A stretch of DNA of 64,000 nucleotides, taken from assembly GCA_947631435.1 (NCBI GenBank), contig CANRLM010000003.1:1-64000 (forward strand), read 5' to 3'. Within the stretch, counting starts at the first letter, position 1. The number at the start of each line of letters is the position of its first letter. Of the stretch, positions 11,601-20,571 are shown in pieces. The translations under genes and the position numbers were made by a program. This DNA is from an uncultured Akkermansia sp. GTDB lineage: Bacteria > Verrucomicrobiota > Verrucomicrobiia > Verrucomicrobiales > Akkermansiaceae. Below the pieces are notes generated by a model. That model was not told the origin of the DNA, searched no databases, and saw nothing but the letters and a program-made list of their open reading frames with translations.

Positions 11601-11950
11601 TTTTTGCCGGCGGCGGGGATGTAATCATACTCCTCGCCGGAGTTGCCGTAGGCGAAGAGGGTGGAGCCGCTGTACAGGCCGATTTCGCGGTGCGTGATGT
11701 CCGCGGTGATGGTGTCTGTGGAGAGGCGAGCGGTAACGACCAGGATGCCCTGCGTGAGGGTGGAGGTCTCTACCGCGAGACGCCGCACCTCGTGCACGAG
11801 GGAGGAGCGATCCGTGAGGTTTGTGGGCATCTTGCCGTCGCCGATGGCGATGGCGGTGAGGGAGATGGGGGTCTTGGAGGAGCCGAGGATGTAATCATTG
11901 ATGATTTTCTGGCCGCCTTGTGTGAGCTGTAAATTTTGGAATAGTGCCAT
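8651..11950 (-). CDS. Second tail fibre protein with YadA-head-like C-terminal repeats
   Basis: N-terminus related to the 6461..8626 product (LQLTQGGQKIINDYI...AIGDG...); repeated DADAHLRPGERDTWNAKAD; C-terminal GVAIGGNNSKLEDYTNGVAILGSVNAK. Confidence 0.8.
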   Translation of the reverse strand: MALFQNLQLTQGGQKIINDYILGSSKTPISLTAIAIGDGKMPTNLTDRSSLVHEVRRLAVETSTLTQGILVVTARLSTDTITADITHREIGLYSGSTLFAYGNSGEEYDYIPAAGKNTAVVKLITVRITVGTIDVKLETFPADDYVTYAGLEQRVKQEVADTVPNEVQTNFNRELPNAVQQTIDKLVPSTTAEELKKQLPEALPKELSKQLPAAVENEVHTLIDAGRVNEIVNEEVVNELNSANITTITTPDPTATQQAKFIQLSAEHTTIGKLDHITIDTKHSPTTNVNSYLLVWEMDEVGGWAYCGTSHNNPRIQNGQSVHYDFRGVELHGRPIRLALVPTQEGGWPLDSFVPFLVSCLPATTGDMNTGDTITPPTGSPMRKTAHVTLGICGPRYATYQHYLDADRHLRGGERENWDAAADAITAHAADTDAHLQPGERDGWNAKPTAEQVDTKISAAKNELEESIRAQLSSVLSWRGSVATVDALPQDAQKGDVYDVQETGSNYAWTGEAWDDLGPTLNGYLKTETFSAHATDAVRHVDAPARAKWDAAAETITSHTADADAHLRPGERDTWNAKADAAAVQTALTEAVKKDGEMTASVLQTATMNAVARYIQLDARYVPSGKLTSITIRCRSNSNNTVATTPAFLGIWEEATPGAADYKRIAASTDAQTQAPAESRTWHFDPVKLQGNSIRLCLLETSDSLWPSANWLGIGLSVEAREENDTVSRIIGTNGNASNHIPVLSFAYLFPVDKFAPVEHAENAEIHLNEQDREALNNLLENPPTGTPGANGVTFTPHVSEEGVLSWTNDGNLQNPPAVSIKGEKGEPGDGSTASVPFVVGHSGEAPALNASESVWLYDSGQSLDFSEFVDRPGPAYYPLFVAGNKTTVTKTYCDAANFVLGDKSAFYSDSRTRGFVLMGAESTFSYNLNDTKTEADGVVVMGAESSVYSQGSYGVIIGGSSCTVKWLGVGVGVFGEGATYKHYSNEADSFTGVAIGGNNSKLEDYTNGVAILGSVNAKQDESKLKGGKGIVLTGANWNEEKSKVYFGATIFCGNVEDEAGTPILKNGVFQVLTSEQSAALQFVTANLEKLQQLIANQS

Positions 11951-11958
11951 GGTCGGGG

Positions 11959-12603
11959 TTATGCTTGGGTGATGGATTCTGCGTTGGTGATTTCTGCGCT
12001 TCCGCCGGCTCGGGCGGCGGGGGTGGTTGGGTTATCCTGCCAGGTGTCGACGCGGACGGTGTAGGCGAGGTGGTACGCCAGGATGCAGCCTGCGTGGATG
12101 TCCACGCGCGCGAGGATGACGGCCACGATCATCTCCAGCCATTGTGACTTGCGTTTGACGTAATCCAGCAGGCGGATGAGCTTCGCCTCCTTCTCATCGT
12201 TGAGATCAGCGATGTTTTCCACGCGGATGCGGAAGTAATGTGGGCGGCCGCCGTAGTCCCAGAATTCCTCGACCGTGGCGTTCCCGAACACGACGTCCAC
12301 AACGCTCTTCACGGCGGCCTTCGAGCCGAGGCGCATGTAGACAAGGTCGCTCTGCGCAATGAGTGCGCGCTTCTCCGTGAGGCCGTTCGTCTTGTCGTAC
12401 CAGAAGACGTTCAGCTCCTCCGCAAGGGCGTCCAGCTCCTCCTCAGAGAGGGCATCCAGCGCATCGAAGGTGGAGAGCTTGCGGCACTCCCGGGCGAACG
12501 TTTGCAGGGGCTTGGAGAGGGCATCCGCAAGCGCGCAATCGAACTCATCCCGCCGCATGAAGATGGGCAGGAGGTCACGCACACTGAGTGTTTGCAGCTT
12601 CAT
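11959..12603 (-). CDS. Phage tail protein I (P2 gpI-like)
   Basis: MKLQTLSVRDLLPIFMRRDEF...LDALAEELNVFWYD; located directly after baseplate J. Confidence 0.75.
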   Translation of the reverse strand: MKLQTLSVRDLLPIFMRRDEFDCALADALSKPLQTFARECRKLSTFDALDALSEEELDALAEELNVFWYDKTNGLTEKRALIAQSDLVYMRLGSKAAVKSVVDVVFGNATVEEFWDYGGRPHYFRIRVENIADLNDEKEAKLIRLLDYVKRKSQWLEMIVAVILARVDIHAGCILAYHLAYTVRVDTWQDNPTTPAARAGGSAEITNAESITQA

Positions 12604-13760
12604 TCTTCGACGACGGTGTGAGAGATGTTCAACGTGCCCGAGAAGCGCGCCAGCTCGGAGTTGGCGATGGCTTGATACGCGGGCTGCACAAGGTCCACGC
12701 GCACGCAATGGTCCAGCAGGAACGCGCGCAGGCGGTCGGGGTTCACGTCCCGCCCGAGCTGCGCCTGCTGCCACGTGTTGTATTGCTCCACCGCACCGCC
12801 CGTGCCCTCAATCGCCTTCTGCGCGGCGGATTCGTTCTCTTGCAGGACGTAGTAGGTCAACTCGATGTCGTACTGCACCTCCGTCGGCGCATGCACGGTC
12901 ACCTTGTCATTGAGCGGGCGGATGTCATCACGCGTCACCGCCGCGGTCACGGCGTCAATCGTCCCCTGCGTGGGCAAGACGCCGCCTTTCTCCGTCACGT
13001 AGATATCGACCGTTCCCGCCTCCTGGTCGCTGGTCACAGCCACGCTCTCGATGTTGCCACTTGCAGACCGCGCATGGTACTCATACGACGCCGCCGAGCC
13101 CGCCGCTGAATACGCCGCCGGAGCCAACTTAATCCGCTCCCGATACCGATCATCTCCCTCCCCATTGTCGCCATTCACCTCATCGATCGCCCGCGGGTAC
13201 GGCTCGCCGTCATCCCCGCCGGAGGATTCCGTCGTGTTGAAGACGCCCGTGACGAACGGGACGCGGTCCACGAATGACTGAATAGCGCCGACCGGGATGC
13301 CGTTGGTCACCACGCCGCCCGTCGTCGCCGTAGCAGGCACATCCGTCACCTCCGTTTTTCCCGCCTTGATGACGGCGGAGGCGTCCGTGGCGAAAAGCAC
13401 CTTGTTGTCGGAGGTTACCGTCGTTCCCGCCGGAATGGTAATGTCATTCGGCCGCACGGTTTCGAGTGTAAATTTGAGCCGCGTGCGCGCCGGAACAGGC
13501 GCCAGCCGCGTGCAGTTCACGCGCTCTCCCAGGGCGTCGAGCTGGTAGCCCGAGGCGTAGCCCAGCAACCGCCCCTTGCACTGCTCGTTGGCGTGATTCG
13601 CAATCACGATGTGCACGTACGCGAGCACGTCCGCAAAAATCCGCCGCTCGTCATCCGGCAGCAGCATTTCCCCGCAGCCGTATTCCGTCTCCGTGAGAAT
13701 CGTGGAGCGCAGCGTGTCGGTATCAGGCACAACAAAATTGATCGGTTCGTCAGTGGTCAT
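12600..13760 (-). CDS. Baseplate J-like protein
   Basis: 386 aa; ...TRLKFTLETVRPNDITIPAGTTVTSDNKVLFATD..., typical baseplate J order and motifs. Confidence 0.85.
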   Translation of the reverse strand: MTTDEPINFVVPDTDTLRSTILTETEYGCGEMLLPDDERRIFADVLAYVHIVIANHANEQCKGRLLGYASGYQLDALGERVNCTRLAPVPARTRLKFTLETVRPNDITIPAGTTVTSDNKVLFATDASAVIKAGKTEVTDVPATATTGGVVTNGIPVGAIQSFVDRVPFVTGVFNTTESSGGDDGEPYPRAIDEVNGDNGEGDDRYRERIKLAPAAYSAAGSAASYEYHARSASGNIESVAVTSDQEAGTVDIYVTEKGGVLPTQGTIDAVTAAVTRDDIRPLNDKVTVHAPTEVQYDIELTYYVLQENESAAQKAIEGTGGAVEQYNTWQQAQLGRDVNPDRLRAFLLDHCVRVDLVQPAYQAIANSELARFSGTLNISHTVVEE

Positions 13761-14020
13761 GAGTATTGAGTGTGGATCACGTAGTTATTGGGCGTGTCGG
13801 GGTCAGCCGTCAGCCCGAGTTGCAGCGTCTTGAGCCGGTAGTCGTAGTTGTCTGCCAGCAGGCACGCATCCGCCTGCATCAGCGGCAGCACGCTCACGGA
13901 CGGCATGTCGGCGTACTCCGCCCGCATCCCGCGCAGGTAGTCGATTTGCACCTCTCCCCGCCGCAGCAGAATGAGGTTGCGCACGCAGTTTTCGAGCTTT
14001 CCGTTTCCGTGTTTCAGCAT
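13757..14020 (-). CDS. Baseplate assembly protein W-like
   Basis: 87 aa, position between V/unknown and J genes. Confidence 0.5.
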   Translation of the reverse strand: MLKHGNGKLENCVRNLILLRRGEVQIDYLRGMRAEYADMPSVSVLPLMQADACLLADNYDYRLKTLQLGLTADPDTPNNYVIHTQYS

Positions 14021-14023
14021 GGT

Positions 14024-14611
14024 TCAGAGCTTGTTCGTTGAGATGAATTTTTTGAGGTCGAAGTCCGTCCCGCTTCCCGCCGATTTCTTTGCCGCTTTCG
14101 TGGCTCCCTTCCTGTCCTTCTCCTCCTTGATTTTCTTCGTCACGATTTTCAGAATGGCATTTTCCACGAAGCCAAGCGTCAGCGTCGCATGCCACGGTTG
14201 CCCGTGCGCGTCAAAGTCGCTCGCCTCCATGTGGAAGCCGAGGGACTTCAAAATGTACTGCGAGCTGTCCAGCGGCTGCACGCCCACGAGAAAATAGTTC
14301 GACTTTCCGAGATCCCTGTGCCACTCGTGGTACACCGAAATCGGCGATTGCCCGGTCGCCCGCTTGTTCACCTCCACCGTGATGGAAAATTCGCGCGGCT
14401 TGTCGCCTCCCTTCATGTCCAGCGGGTTCTGAGCCTCGGTGGATTCCAGCTGCTCCACGTCCAGCTCGCGCGTGTGCTGAAATCTCCCGTCCCAGATGCC
14501 GGAGGAAAGAATGTCCGCAATATGCCCGGCAGGCGCCACAAAACGCTTCCCCCACAGCGCAGTCGGTATCGCTGCGCCGATGGATGAGGGGAGGATGGAA
14601 GTGAGGCTCAT
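14024..14611 (-). CDS. Phage tail-associated protein of unknown function
   Basis: Likely start MSLTSILPSSIGAAIPTALWGKRF; within the baseplate operon. Confidence 0.5.
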   Translation of the reverse strand: MSLTSILPSSIGAAIPTALWGKRFVAPAGHIADILSSGIWDGRFQHTRELDVEQLESTEAQNPLDMKGGDKPREFSITVEVNKRATGQSPISVYHEWHRDLGKSNYFLVGVQPLDSSQYILKSLGFHMEASDFDAHGQPWHATLTLGFVENAILKIVTKKIKEEKDRKGATKAAKKSAGSGTDFDLKKFISTNKL

Positions 14612-15012
14612 GCGATAGGTGGAGATGTTGGAGTTCCTGCAACAGTCGAGGTGTGCGTGTGCGTTTGCAGGGTCACGCTGCCGCCCGTCACCGTGCCGGT
14701 CGCAGTCATATTGCCGCCGATGGTCACATTGCTCTGAACGCTCAGCGTGTCGTTCATCGTCACCGCTTGCTCGATGGTCAGCGTATTGCGCAGCGTGTAA
14801 TCCCACTCGCCGTCACAGCGCATGAGGATGTAGCCGTGCATGTCATCATCGAGCAGGCAGACCACCTTCTCACCGGGCTGAATGTTCCCCATCTCGCGCC
14901 GCCAGTAGTACGGCACGATAAACTCGCGCGTCACGATCTCCGGGTGCTTGTCGGGCACAACGATCGCCTTCGCGCCATTGATGGATTGTACGATGCCGGT
15001 GAATGGGTCCAT
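14608..15012 (-). CDS. Baseplate assembly protein V-like (spike)
   Basis: MDPFTGIVQSINGAKAIVVPDKHP...VPYYWRREMGNIQPGEKVVCLLDD... gpV/gp45-like OB fold and order. Confidence 0.65.
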   Translation of the reverse strand: MDPFTGIVQSINGAKAIVVPDKHPEIVTREFIVPYYWRREMGNIQPGEKVVCLLDDDMHGYILMRCDGEWDYTLRNTLTIEQAVTMNDTLSVQSNVTIGGNMTATGTVTGGSVTLQTHTHTSTVAGTPTSPPIA

Positions 15013-15018
15013 GGTCAG

Positions 15019-16470
15019 TCAGTAAGAAAGAGGTTTTCGCAGCCAGATGTGCGAACGCTTCGCGCCCAGATCATGCCTGCACCGGTACACGAACGCCGAG
15101 CCCGTCCATCCCTTGCAAATCAGCCGCACCACGGATCCCGCCATCAGCTGCCTCTGAATCGGCATATCCAGCTCTGCCGTCGTCGTCCCGCGGTTCAGCG
15201 TGCGCAGCCGCGAAGCCGCCTCAGCATTCGCATCCGCTTGCGAGCTCCATGCGCTCGTCACCGATTCGCGAAACACCTTGCCCGTCGTCACGGAGGAGTC
15301 CGACGCCGTGCCCGTGTACGTCCCGTTTCGCAGCTCGCATGAGGCGTATTTTGCCTGCGCGTCCGAGGTCACCGTAAACTCCGCTGAAAAGTCCGGCGTG
15401 AGCGTCTTGGTCGGCTCCCGCCCCTCGATGTACGCCTGCGAATAGATGCACAGCGCGCCGTTGTACACAAGGAACGCGCATGAGTTCTTTTCGCACTGCC
15501 TTTGCAGGAAAGCGAGATCGCTCTGCGCGTTCTGCGAGGTGTAGGAAATCGCCACCTCCGGCACATTGTACGCCTTGCATTCCAGCCCGTGTTCCTTCGC
15601 GATTTTTTGCGCCAGCGTCGGCAGCGAGAGCGCCGTGAACGAGCGCGATTTTTTGGAGTAGAGCTTCTTCGGTATGCTGTACGCCGTGAGCTTGTACGTG
15701 CTGCCCTGCGGCTCGATTTTGTCGATGTACATTTTCCCCGTGCGGATCGCGCCGTCGGTGAGCTTCACCGTGTCACCCTGGTCGGAGGGCTTCCACTTCG
15801 CCCACTCGCCCTTCGTGTCCGCAAATTCCATGATCAGGCAGTCCGCCTGTCCCTCCGCGTGCGTCTCGTACAGCCCGGCGTGCAGCGCGATGGAGGAGGT
15901 CACGTCCTTGTCGTTCACGTACACGATAAGCCCGCCCGTCTGCGATTGCCCGGCGTCTTCCGTGAAGGAGAGCGTGATTCTCCCGTCGTACACCTTGCCG
16001 TTCGCGTGCGTCCCCTGCGCGTCAAGCGTCACGCTGTGCAGCAGGAACTCCACCCCTCCCATCTTCTCGCCGATGAGCAGAGACTTTGCCAGCTCCAGTG
16101 CATTATCCACCGTGAGCAGCTTGCGCCAGTCGGAGGTTTGCAGCGCGTCAAGCAGCGCGCGCGAAAGCGTCGCGCTCGCCCCGTCCGCCAGGTAGATCCC
16201 GCCGCTCATCCCGCGCAGCATATCCAGTGCGCGGAAAATGATCATCGGGTTCGCGCGGATGGCATCGTCCATGTTCGGCAGGTCCACCGCGTGCACGGTG
16301 AATTCGCAGGTTTGCAGCTCGCGCCCCGTCACCTTCGTCATGCCCGTTTCCTCGTCCGCTTCCAGCTTCACCGCCTCGTTCAAGTCAAAACTCATCACAG
16401 GCAGGTGCATGTTCACCCCGCGCAAATAGCCGAACGGGACGCCGTTCCAGATAACTTCAGAGCCGAACAT
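15019..16470 (-). CDS. Late control gene D-like protein (P2 gpD)
   Basis: 483 aa; ...SLPTLAQKIAKEHGLECKAYNVPEVAISYTSQNAQSDLAFLQRQCEKNSCAFLVYNGALCIYS... Confidence 0.8.
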   Translation of the reverse strand: MFGSEVIWNGVPFGYLRGVNMHLPVMSFDLNEAVKLEADEETGMTKVTGRELQTCEFTVHAVDLPNMDDAIRANPMIIFRALDMLRGMSGGIYLADGASATLSRALLDALQTSDWRKLLTVDNALELAKSLLIGEKMGGVEFLLHSVTLDAQGTHANGKVYDGRITLSFTEDAGQSQTGGLIVYVNDKDVTSSIALHAGLYETHAEGQADCLIMEFADTKGEWAKWKPSDQGDTVKLTDGAIRTGKMYIDKIEPQGSTYKLTAYSIPKKLYSKKSRSFTALSLPTLAQKIAKEHGLECKAYNVPEVAISYTSQNAQSDLAFLQRQCEKNSCAFLVYNGALCIYSQAYIEGREPTKTLTPDFSAEFTVTSDAQAKYASCELRNGTYTGTASDSSVTTGKVFRESVTSAWSSQADANAEAASRLRTLNRGTTTAELDMPIQRQLMAGSVVRLICKGWTGSAFVYRCRHDLGAKRSHIWLRKPLSY

Positions 16471-16488
16471 ACGCGCTTCCTCCTTTCG

Positions 16489-16713
16489 TCATTGCGCCCA
16501 GGGCGGCAGGCTGCTGGTGTCCACCACGCTTGCCTCGCCCACGCCGTCCGGCACGAGCAGCCTCTCCCCTCCCTCGAACGTCAGCACGTCCGAGTACAGC
16601 GGATTCGCCGCAATGAGCCGGTGCATCTGCATCTCATCCTGCCAGAGCTTGAAGGCGATGCCGCCCCAGTTGTCCCCGGCGTTGCAGGTGTAGTAGGTTT
16701 TTGTCTCAGGCAT
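16489..16713 (-). CDS. Tail protein X (LysM-like, P2 gpX)
   Basis: 74 aa; YYTCNAGDNWGGIAFKLWQDEMQMHRLIAANPLYSDVLTFEGGERLLVPD. Confidence 0.8.
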   Translation of the reverse strand: MPETKTYYTCNAGDNWGGIAFKLWQDEMQMHRLIAANPLYSDVLTFEGGERLLVPDGVGEASVVDTSSLPPWAQ

Positions 16714-19700
16714 AGCTGTGCAGGTTGCGCGCGGCCGTCTCCTTCTCGATTTCGTCCACGAGCTGCGGGATGCAGGCGCGCAGTTGCTGCATCAGCGTTT
16801 GCCCGTCGGAGCTAGACTTGACATTGATGGTCGGGGAGATCGTGATCCCCCCGAAGTTGTAGCTGCTCTTCCTCGTGTCGTACCTTTGCGGAGCGGGCGC
16901 GGCGTACATGCCGAGCATCTCCGCCGCCGTCATCAGGTAGCCCTGATTCTGCTTGCGGTAGCGCGGGTCAAATGAGATCACCGCCTCCGTCCCGTCTTCC
17001 CCGCAGGTGGAGACACCATGCGTAAATCCTCCGGCCGCCTTCGCCGGTATCGCCTTGCCAACATCGCTTCCCATAACGGCTCCCTTCACCTTGTCCCATG
17101 TGGCGCTCACGGTGTCTAACACCCGGTTGAAGCCGTCCATGAGAGGTCCGAAAATGTCACTGATCGCCTCGATAGTGTTCTTGGCTATGCCCTTAAAACC
17201 GTCCCACAGCGATTCCCAGTTCTTTTTTACCATGTCAAACGCACTCAAGAACGCTTGCTTGAACTGCTCGCCAGCCTCGCTGAAATTGCCCTTCAGAGCG
17301 GCGACGATGCCCTGAATGACATGGTCGAGCGTCTCCATCACTCCCTTCACGCTGTTGCAAGCCACATCCCACGCCGTCGAAAAAATTGTGCAGAGGTTGT
17401 TCCATGCGAGCTTGAGTCCCTCGATGATGACTTTCGCCGTGGTCTCAATCTGCGTCCAGGCGTTCACAAATCCGCCCTTGATCATCTCCCATGCCACCTG
17501 TGCCGCCTGCGTCAAGCCGGAAAACTCGTTCTTGAAGTTCTCGATCTTCTCGGTCACCCACGTCATCCCCTCGTTCCACTTGTCTTGGATCCATGTGACA
17601 GCCGTGTCCCAGTAGCCCTTCACTTGCTCGAGGAAGCCCACGCACGCCGCGTAGGTCTCCGAAAAACGCCACTGAAAAGAAGAGCAGAAATCGCTCTTCC
17701 GCGTGCCGTATTTCTGAGGCGTCGGCTCGGCATTCATCCCAAGCATTTTCGCCGCCGTCATCAGGTACCCGCGGTTCTGCTTGCGGTAGCGCGGGTCAAA
17801 TGAGATCACCGCCTCCGTCCCGTCTTCCCCGCAGATGGAGACACCATGCGTAAATCCTCCGGCCGCCTTCGCCGGTATCGCCTTGCCAACATCGCTTCCC
17901 ATAACGGCTCCCTTCACCTTGTCCCATGTGGCGCTCACGGTGTCTAACACCCGGTTGAAGCCGTCCACGATAGGCCCGAAGAGGTTTGCGATCGAGTCGA
18001 TGACGCTCTGCGCGATGCCCTTGAGCCCGTTCCAGAGCGCGTCCCAGTTCTTGCGAATCGTCTCAAACGCCGTCAAAAATACTTGCTTGAAATGCTCCCC
18101 GGCTTCGCCGAAATTACCTTTCATCAATGCGAAAACACCCTGCGCCACTTCGTCGAGCGTGTGCAGAATGCCGCTCACGTTATTGCAAGCCACCTCCCAC
18201 GCCGTGGAAAGCGTCGTGCAGAGCACGTTCCATGCCATTTTGAGCCCCTCGATGACTCCTGTCGCCGTCGTTTTCATTTGCTCCCACGCCACGCCGAATC
18301 CGCCCTTAATCATCTCCCATGCCACCTGTGCCGCCTGCGTCAAGCCGGGGAACTCCGTCGCGAAGTAGTTGGTGAAGCCGCTCCATTTGTCCTCAATCCA
18401 TGTGACAGCCGTGTCCCAGTAGCCCTTCACCTGCTCGAGGAAGCTCACGCATGCCGCGTACGTCTCCGGAAAACGCCCCTGAAAATACGTGCAGAAATCG
18501 CTCCACGCCTGCCGCACCCAGGCGCACACCTCGTCCCAGTTTTCGTACAGGTACCACGCCGCCGCCACAATCGCCGCTATCGCGACCACAGGAGCCGCCA
18601 GCGCCGCATTCAATGCCCACTGCGCCACGGTCCACACTTTCACCGCCACGGAAATAGCTTTCACCGCGAGCATCACGTTGAGCAGCGTTTTGCCGAGCCG
18701 CATAAGCACAGGCGCCCACTTCTTCACCAGCTCCGAAACTTCTTTGATTTTCGCGCTGATGTTCGCCAGCACTTTGGCGTAGTCGATGCCCGCCAGCCAC
18801 GCCCCGAAGCGCTCTCCCAGCTCTTTCACCTTGCCGGATAGCGCGGTCGCGCTCGCAGTGATGTTCGGCAGGTATTTTTCAACGATGCCACCCACGATGG
18901 GCACAAGTTTGTTGACCTGCTGGAAGACGGTATCGGCAAGCGGCTTGAACGCGAGCTCCATCTTGTGCTTGATCGGCGTCATGCGCTCCGCAAAGTTCGC
19001 CGTGTCCGCATACGCCGCATCGATGCTCTCGCCGGAGGCTTGCAGCGACGCCGTGAACGCCTCCGCGCTCAGCCGCCCGTCCCGCAAAGCTTTCGCAATT
19101 TCGCCGCCTCCGCGCGCGCCAAAGACTTTCGCCGCTATGGTGATCGCCTCCGTCTCCGTGCGCGCGCCCTGGATCTTCTGTGAGAGCGTTGTGAAAGCTT
19201 TATTGAAGTCTTTTGCCCCGCCTTTCGCCAGCTCCACGACGCCCTTCTTCATCGCCGCCAGCGCCGCCTCCGACCTCACGCCCGCCTTGTCCAACTGACC
19301 GAGCAGGGCAGTGGACTGCTCAAACGAAAAGCCGAGCTGCCGGAACGTCGCTTGCCCTGCCACAGCTCCCTGCGCCAGCTTGTCGATGCCGACGCCCGTC
19401 GATTGCGACACCTTCCACAGGTGGTTCAGCTTCTCCGCCATTTGGTCGGCGGGAATGTTAAACGCGTTGAATGCCTTGCTCGCCTCGGTGTAGATGGTCT
19501 TGACGTCCGTCCCGAGCATCTTGCTCGCCTTGAGAGCCGCGGTGGCGTAGTTCTCCAGGGATTGCCCCTCCGCGCCCGTGAGCGTGTTGATGTCCGCGAT
19601 AGCGGAAGCGACTTCTTCCTTCCCGTTCGGCAGTTGGGCATACACCTTCTGCATCGACTCGTTGAGCGCCTCGAGCTGCTTGCCCGTAGCCCCCGTGCCG

Positions 19701-19954
19701 ATGCGTATCGTGTCGCTCGCCTTCTTCCACCCCTCTCCCATCTTGTAGAGCTGCCGCGTGGCAGCCACGGTGGCGGCAGCCGTAGCCGTCGCCATGGCAG
19801 CCGTCGCCACGGTTGCCCCTTTCATGGCTGAATTGATGCTCGAGTTGAGTCCCTTGAACGCCTTTTTAGCGGAAGCAACGCTCTTGGTGAGCGAGCTGCT
19901 AATCGCTCCCCCGATCTTGACGATCGTCGTCAACTCTTTTGCCTTTTTCGCCAT
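16706..19954 (-). CDS. Tail tape measure protein with internal 276-aa duplication
   Basis: 1082 aa; phage TMP N-terminus (GTGATGKQLEALNESMQKVYAQLP...), hydrophobic segments, C-terminal duplicated block. Confidence 0.9.
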   Translation of the reverse strand: MAKKAKELTTIVKIGGAISSSLTKSVASAKKAFKGLNSSINSAMKGATVATAAMATATAAATVAATRQLYKMGEGWKKASDTIRIGTGATGKQLEALNESMQKVYAQLPNGKEEVASAIADINTLTGAEGQSLENYATAALKASKMLGTDVKTIYTEASKAFNAFNIPADQMAEKLNHLWKVSQSTGVGIDKLAQGAVAGQATFRQLGFSFEQSTALLGQLDKAGVRSEAALAAMKKGVVELAKGGAKDFNKAFTTLSQKIQGARTETEAITIAAKVFGARGGGEIAKALRDGRLSAEAFTASLQASGESIDAAYADTANFAERMTPIKHKMELAFKPLADTVFQQVNKLVPIVGGIVEKYLPNITASATALSGKVKELGERFGAWLAGIDYAKVLANISAKIKEVSELVKKWAPVLMRLGKTLLNVMLAVKAISVAVKVWTVAQWALNAALAAPVVAIAAIVAAAWYLYENWDEVCAWVRQAWSDFCTYFQGRFPETYAACVSFLEQVKGYWDTAVTWIEDKWSGFTNYFATEFPGLTQAAQVAWEMIKGGFGVAWEQMKTTATGVIEGLKMAWNVLCTTLSTAWEVACNNVSGILHTLDEVAQGVFALMKGNFGEAGEHFKQVFLTAFETIRKNWDALWNGLKGIAQSVIDSIANLFGPIVDGFNRVLDTVSATWDKVKGAVMGSDVGKAIPAKAAGGFTHGVSICGEDGTEAVISFDPRYRKQNRGYLMTAAKMLGMNAEPTPQKYGTRKSDFCSSFQWRFSETYAACVGFLEQVKGYWDTAVTWIQDKWNEGMTWVTEKIENFKNEFSGLTQAAQVAWEMIKGGFVNAWTQIETTAKVIIEGLKLAWNNLCTIFSTAWDVACNSVKGVMETLDHVIQGIVAALKGNFSEAGEQFKQAFLSAFDMVKKNWESLWDGFKGIAKNTIEAISDIFGPLMDGFNRVLDTVSATWDKVKGAVMGSDVGKAIPAKAAGGFTHGVSTCGEDGTEAVISFDPRYRKQNQGYLMTAAEMLGMYAAPAPQRYDTRKSSYNFGGITISPTINVKSSSDGQTLMQQLRACIPQLVDEIEKETAARNLHSYA

Positions 19955-19955
19955 G

Positions 19956-20174
19956 TTATCTTCTTCTTCGCGTGAAGGCTCTCTGCCTCATCTCTTCCTC
20001 CTTCCTTCGGGCGGCCGCGCGGCGGTCATCTTCCACCGCCTCGCTGAACTCGTCCCAGAAGGCTTCCACGCTCATGTCGCGGAGGTCTCGGGTGCTGGTG
20101 TGGAAACGCTCGGCGTAGCTGCGGATGGCTCTTCGGAGTTGTCTTGCGTCTCCTCCCCGTCCGCAGCCACGATA
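19956..20174 (-). CDS. Putative -1 frameshift extension E' of the tail assembly chaperone (GpE-like)
   Basis: -1 frame open from the CCTTTTTA run through ...YAERFHTSTRDLRDMSVEAFWDEFSEAVEDDRRAAARRKEEEMRQRAFTRRRR*; not in the supplied ORF list. Confidence 0.65.
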   Translation of the reverse strand, partial: YRGCGRGGDARQLRRAIRSYAERFHTSTRDLRDMSVEAFWDEFSEAVEDDRRAAARRKEEEMRQRAFTRRRR

Positions 20175-20476
20175 AAAAGGTAGCCCAGGTTGAGGAGCTG
20201 CGAGTTGTCCGCCCCGCGCAGCAACTTGAAAGTCTCGCTCGTGATGCCACGCCCGGGGTTCGATGCCGTGAGCAGCAGCGCGCCCATGTTGAGCAAGAGC
20301 GTGTAGTCCGCCTGCGGCATGATCGCCACGGTGGAGTTCTTCGAGTTCGCGGTCGAGGTGTCCGCCAGCGCGCGCAGATACGCCTCGTTCGTCACTTTCT
20401 CGGAGTCGTACTCAAGCTCTTTCACAAGCTCGCCTTGCACGTGGATCGGGTGTTTAAACTTGAATGTGCCTTTCAT
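20072..20476 (-). CDS. Tail assembly chaperone E-like
   Basis: MKGTFKFKHPIHVQGELVKELEYDSEKVTNEAYLRALA...; located between tail tube and tape measure. Confidence 0.75.
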   Translation of the reverse strand: MKGTFKFKHPIHVQGELVKELEYDSEKVTNEAYLRALADTSTANSKNSTVAIMPQADYTLLLNMGALLLTASNPGRGITSETFKLLRGADNSQLLNLGYLFIVAADGEETQDNSEEPSAATPSVSTPAPETSAT

Positions 20477-20571
20477 GGTGTGGGAAAATTGTTTTTTGAG
20501 GTTTGGGCAGCGGGGGAAGGCGAAGACCGAAAACCTTCCCCCGCGCCCGGGGTTCTCCGGATGGAGAAAAA

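Noticed and set aside
15502-16815. 437-aa plus-strand ORF opposite gene D
   Set aside because: Same antisense artefact in a high-GC coding region.
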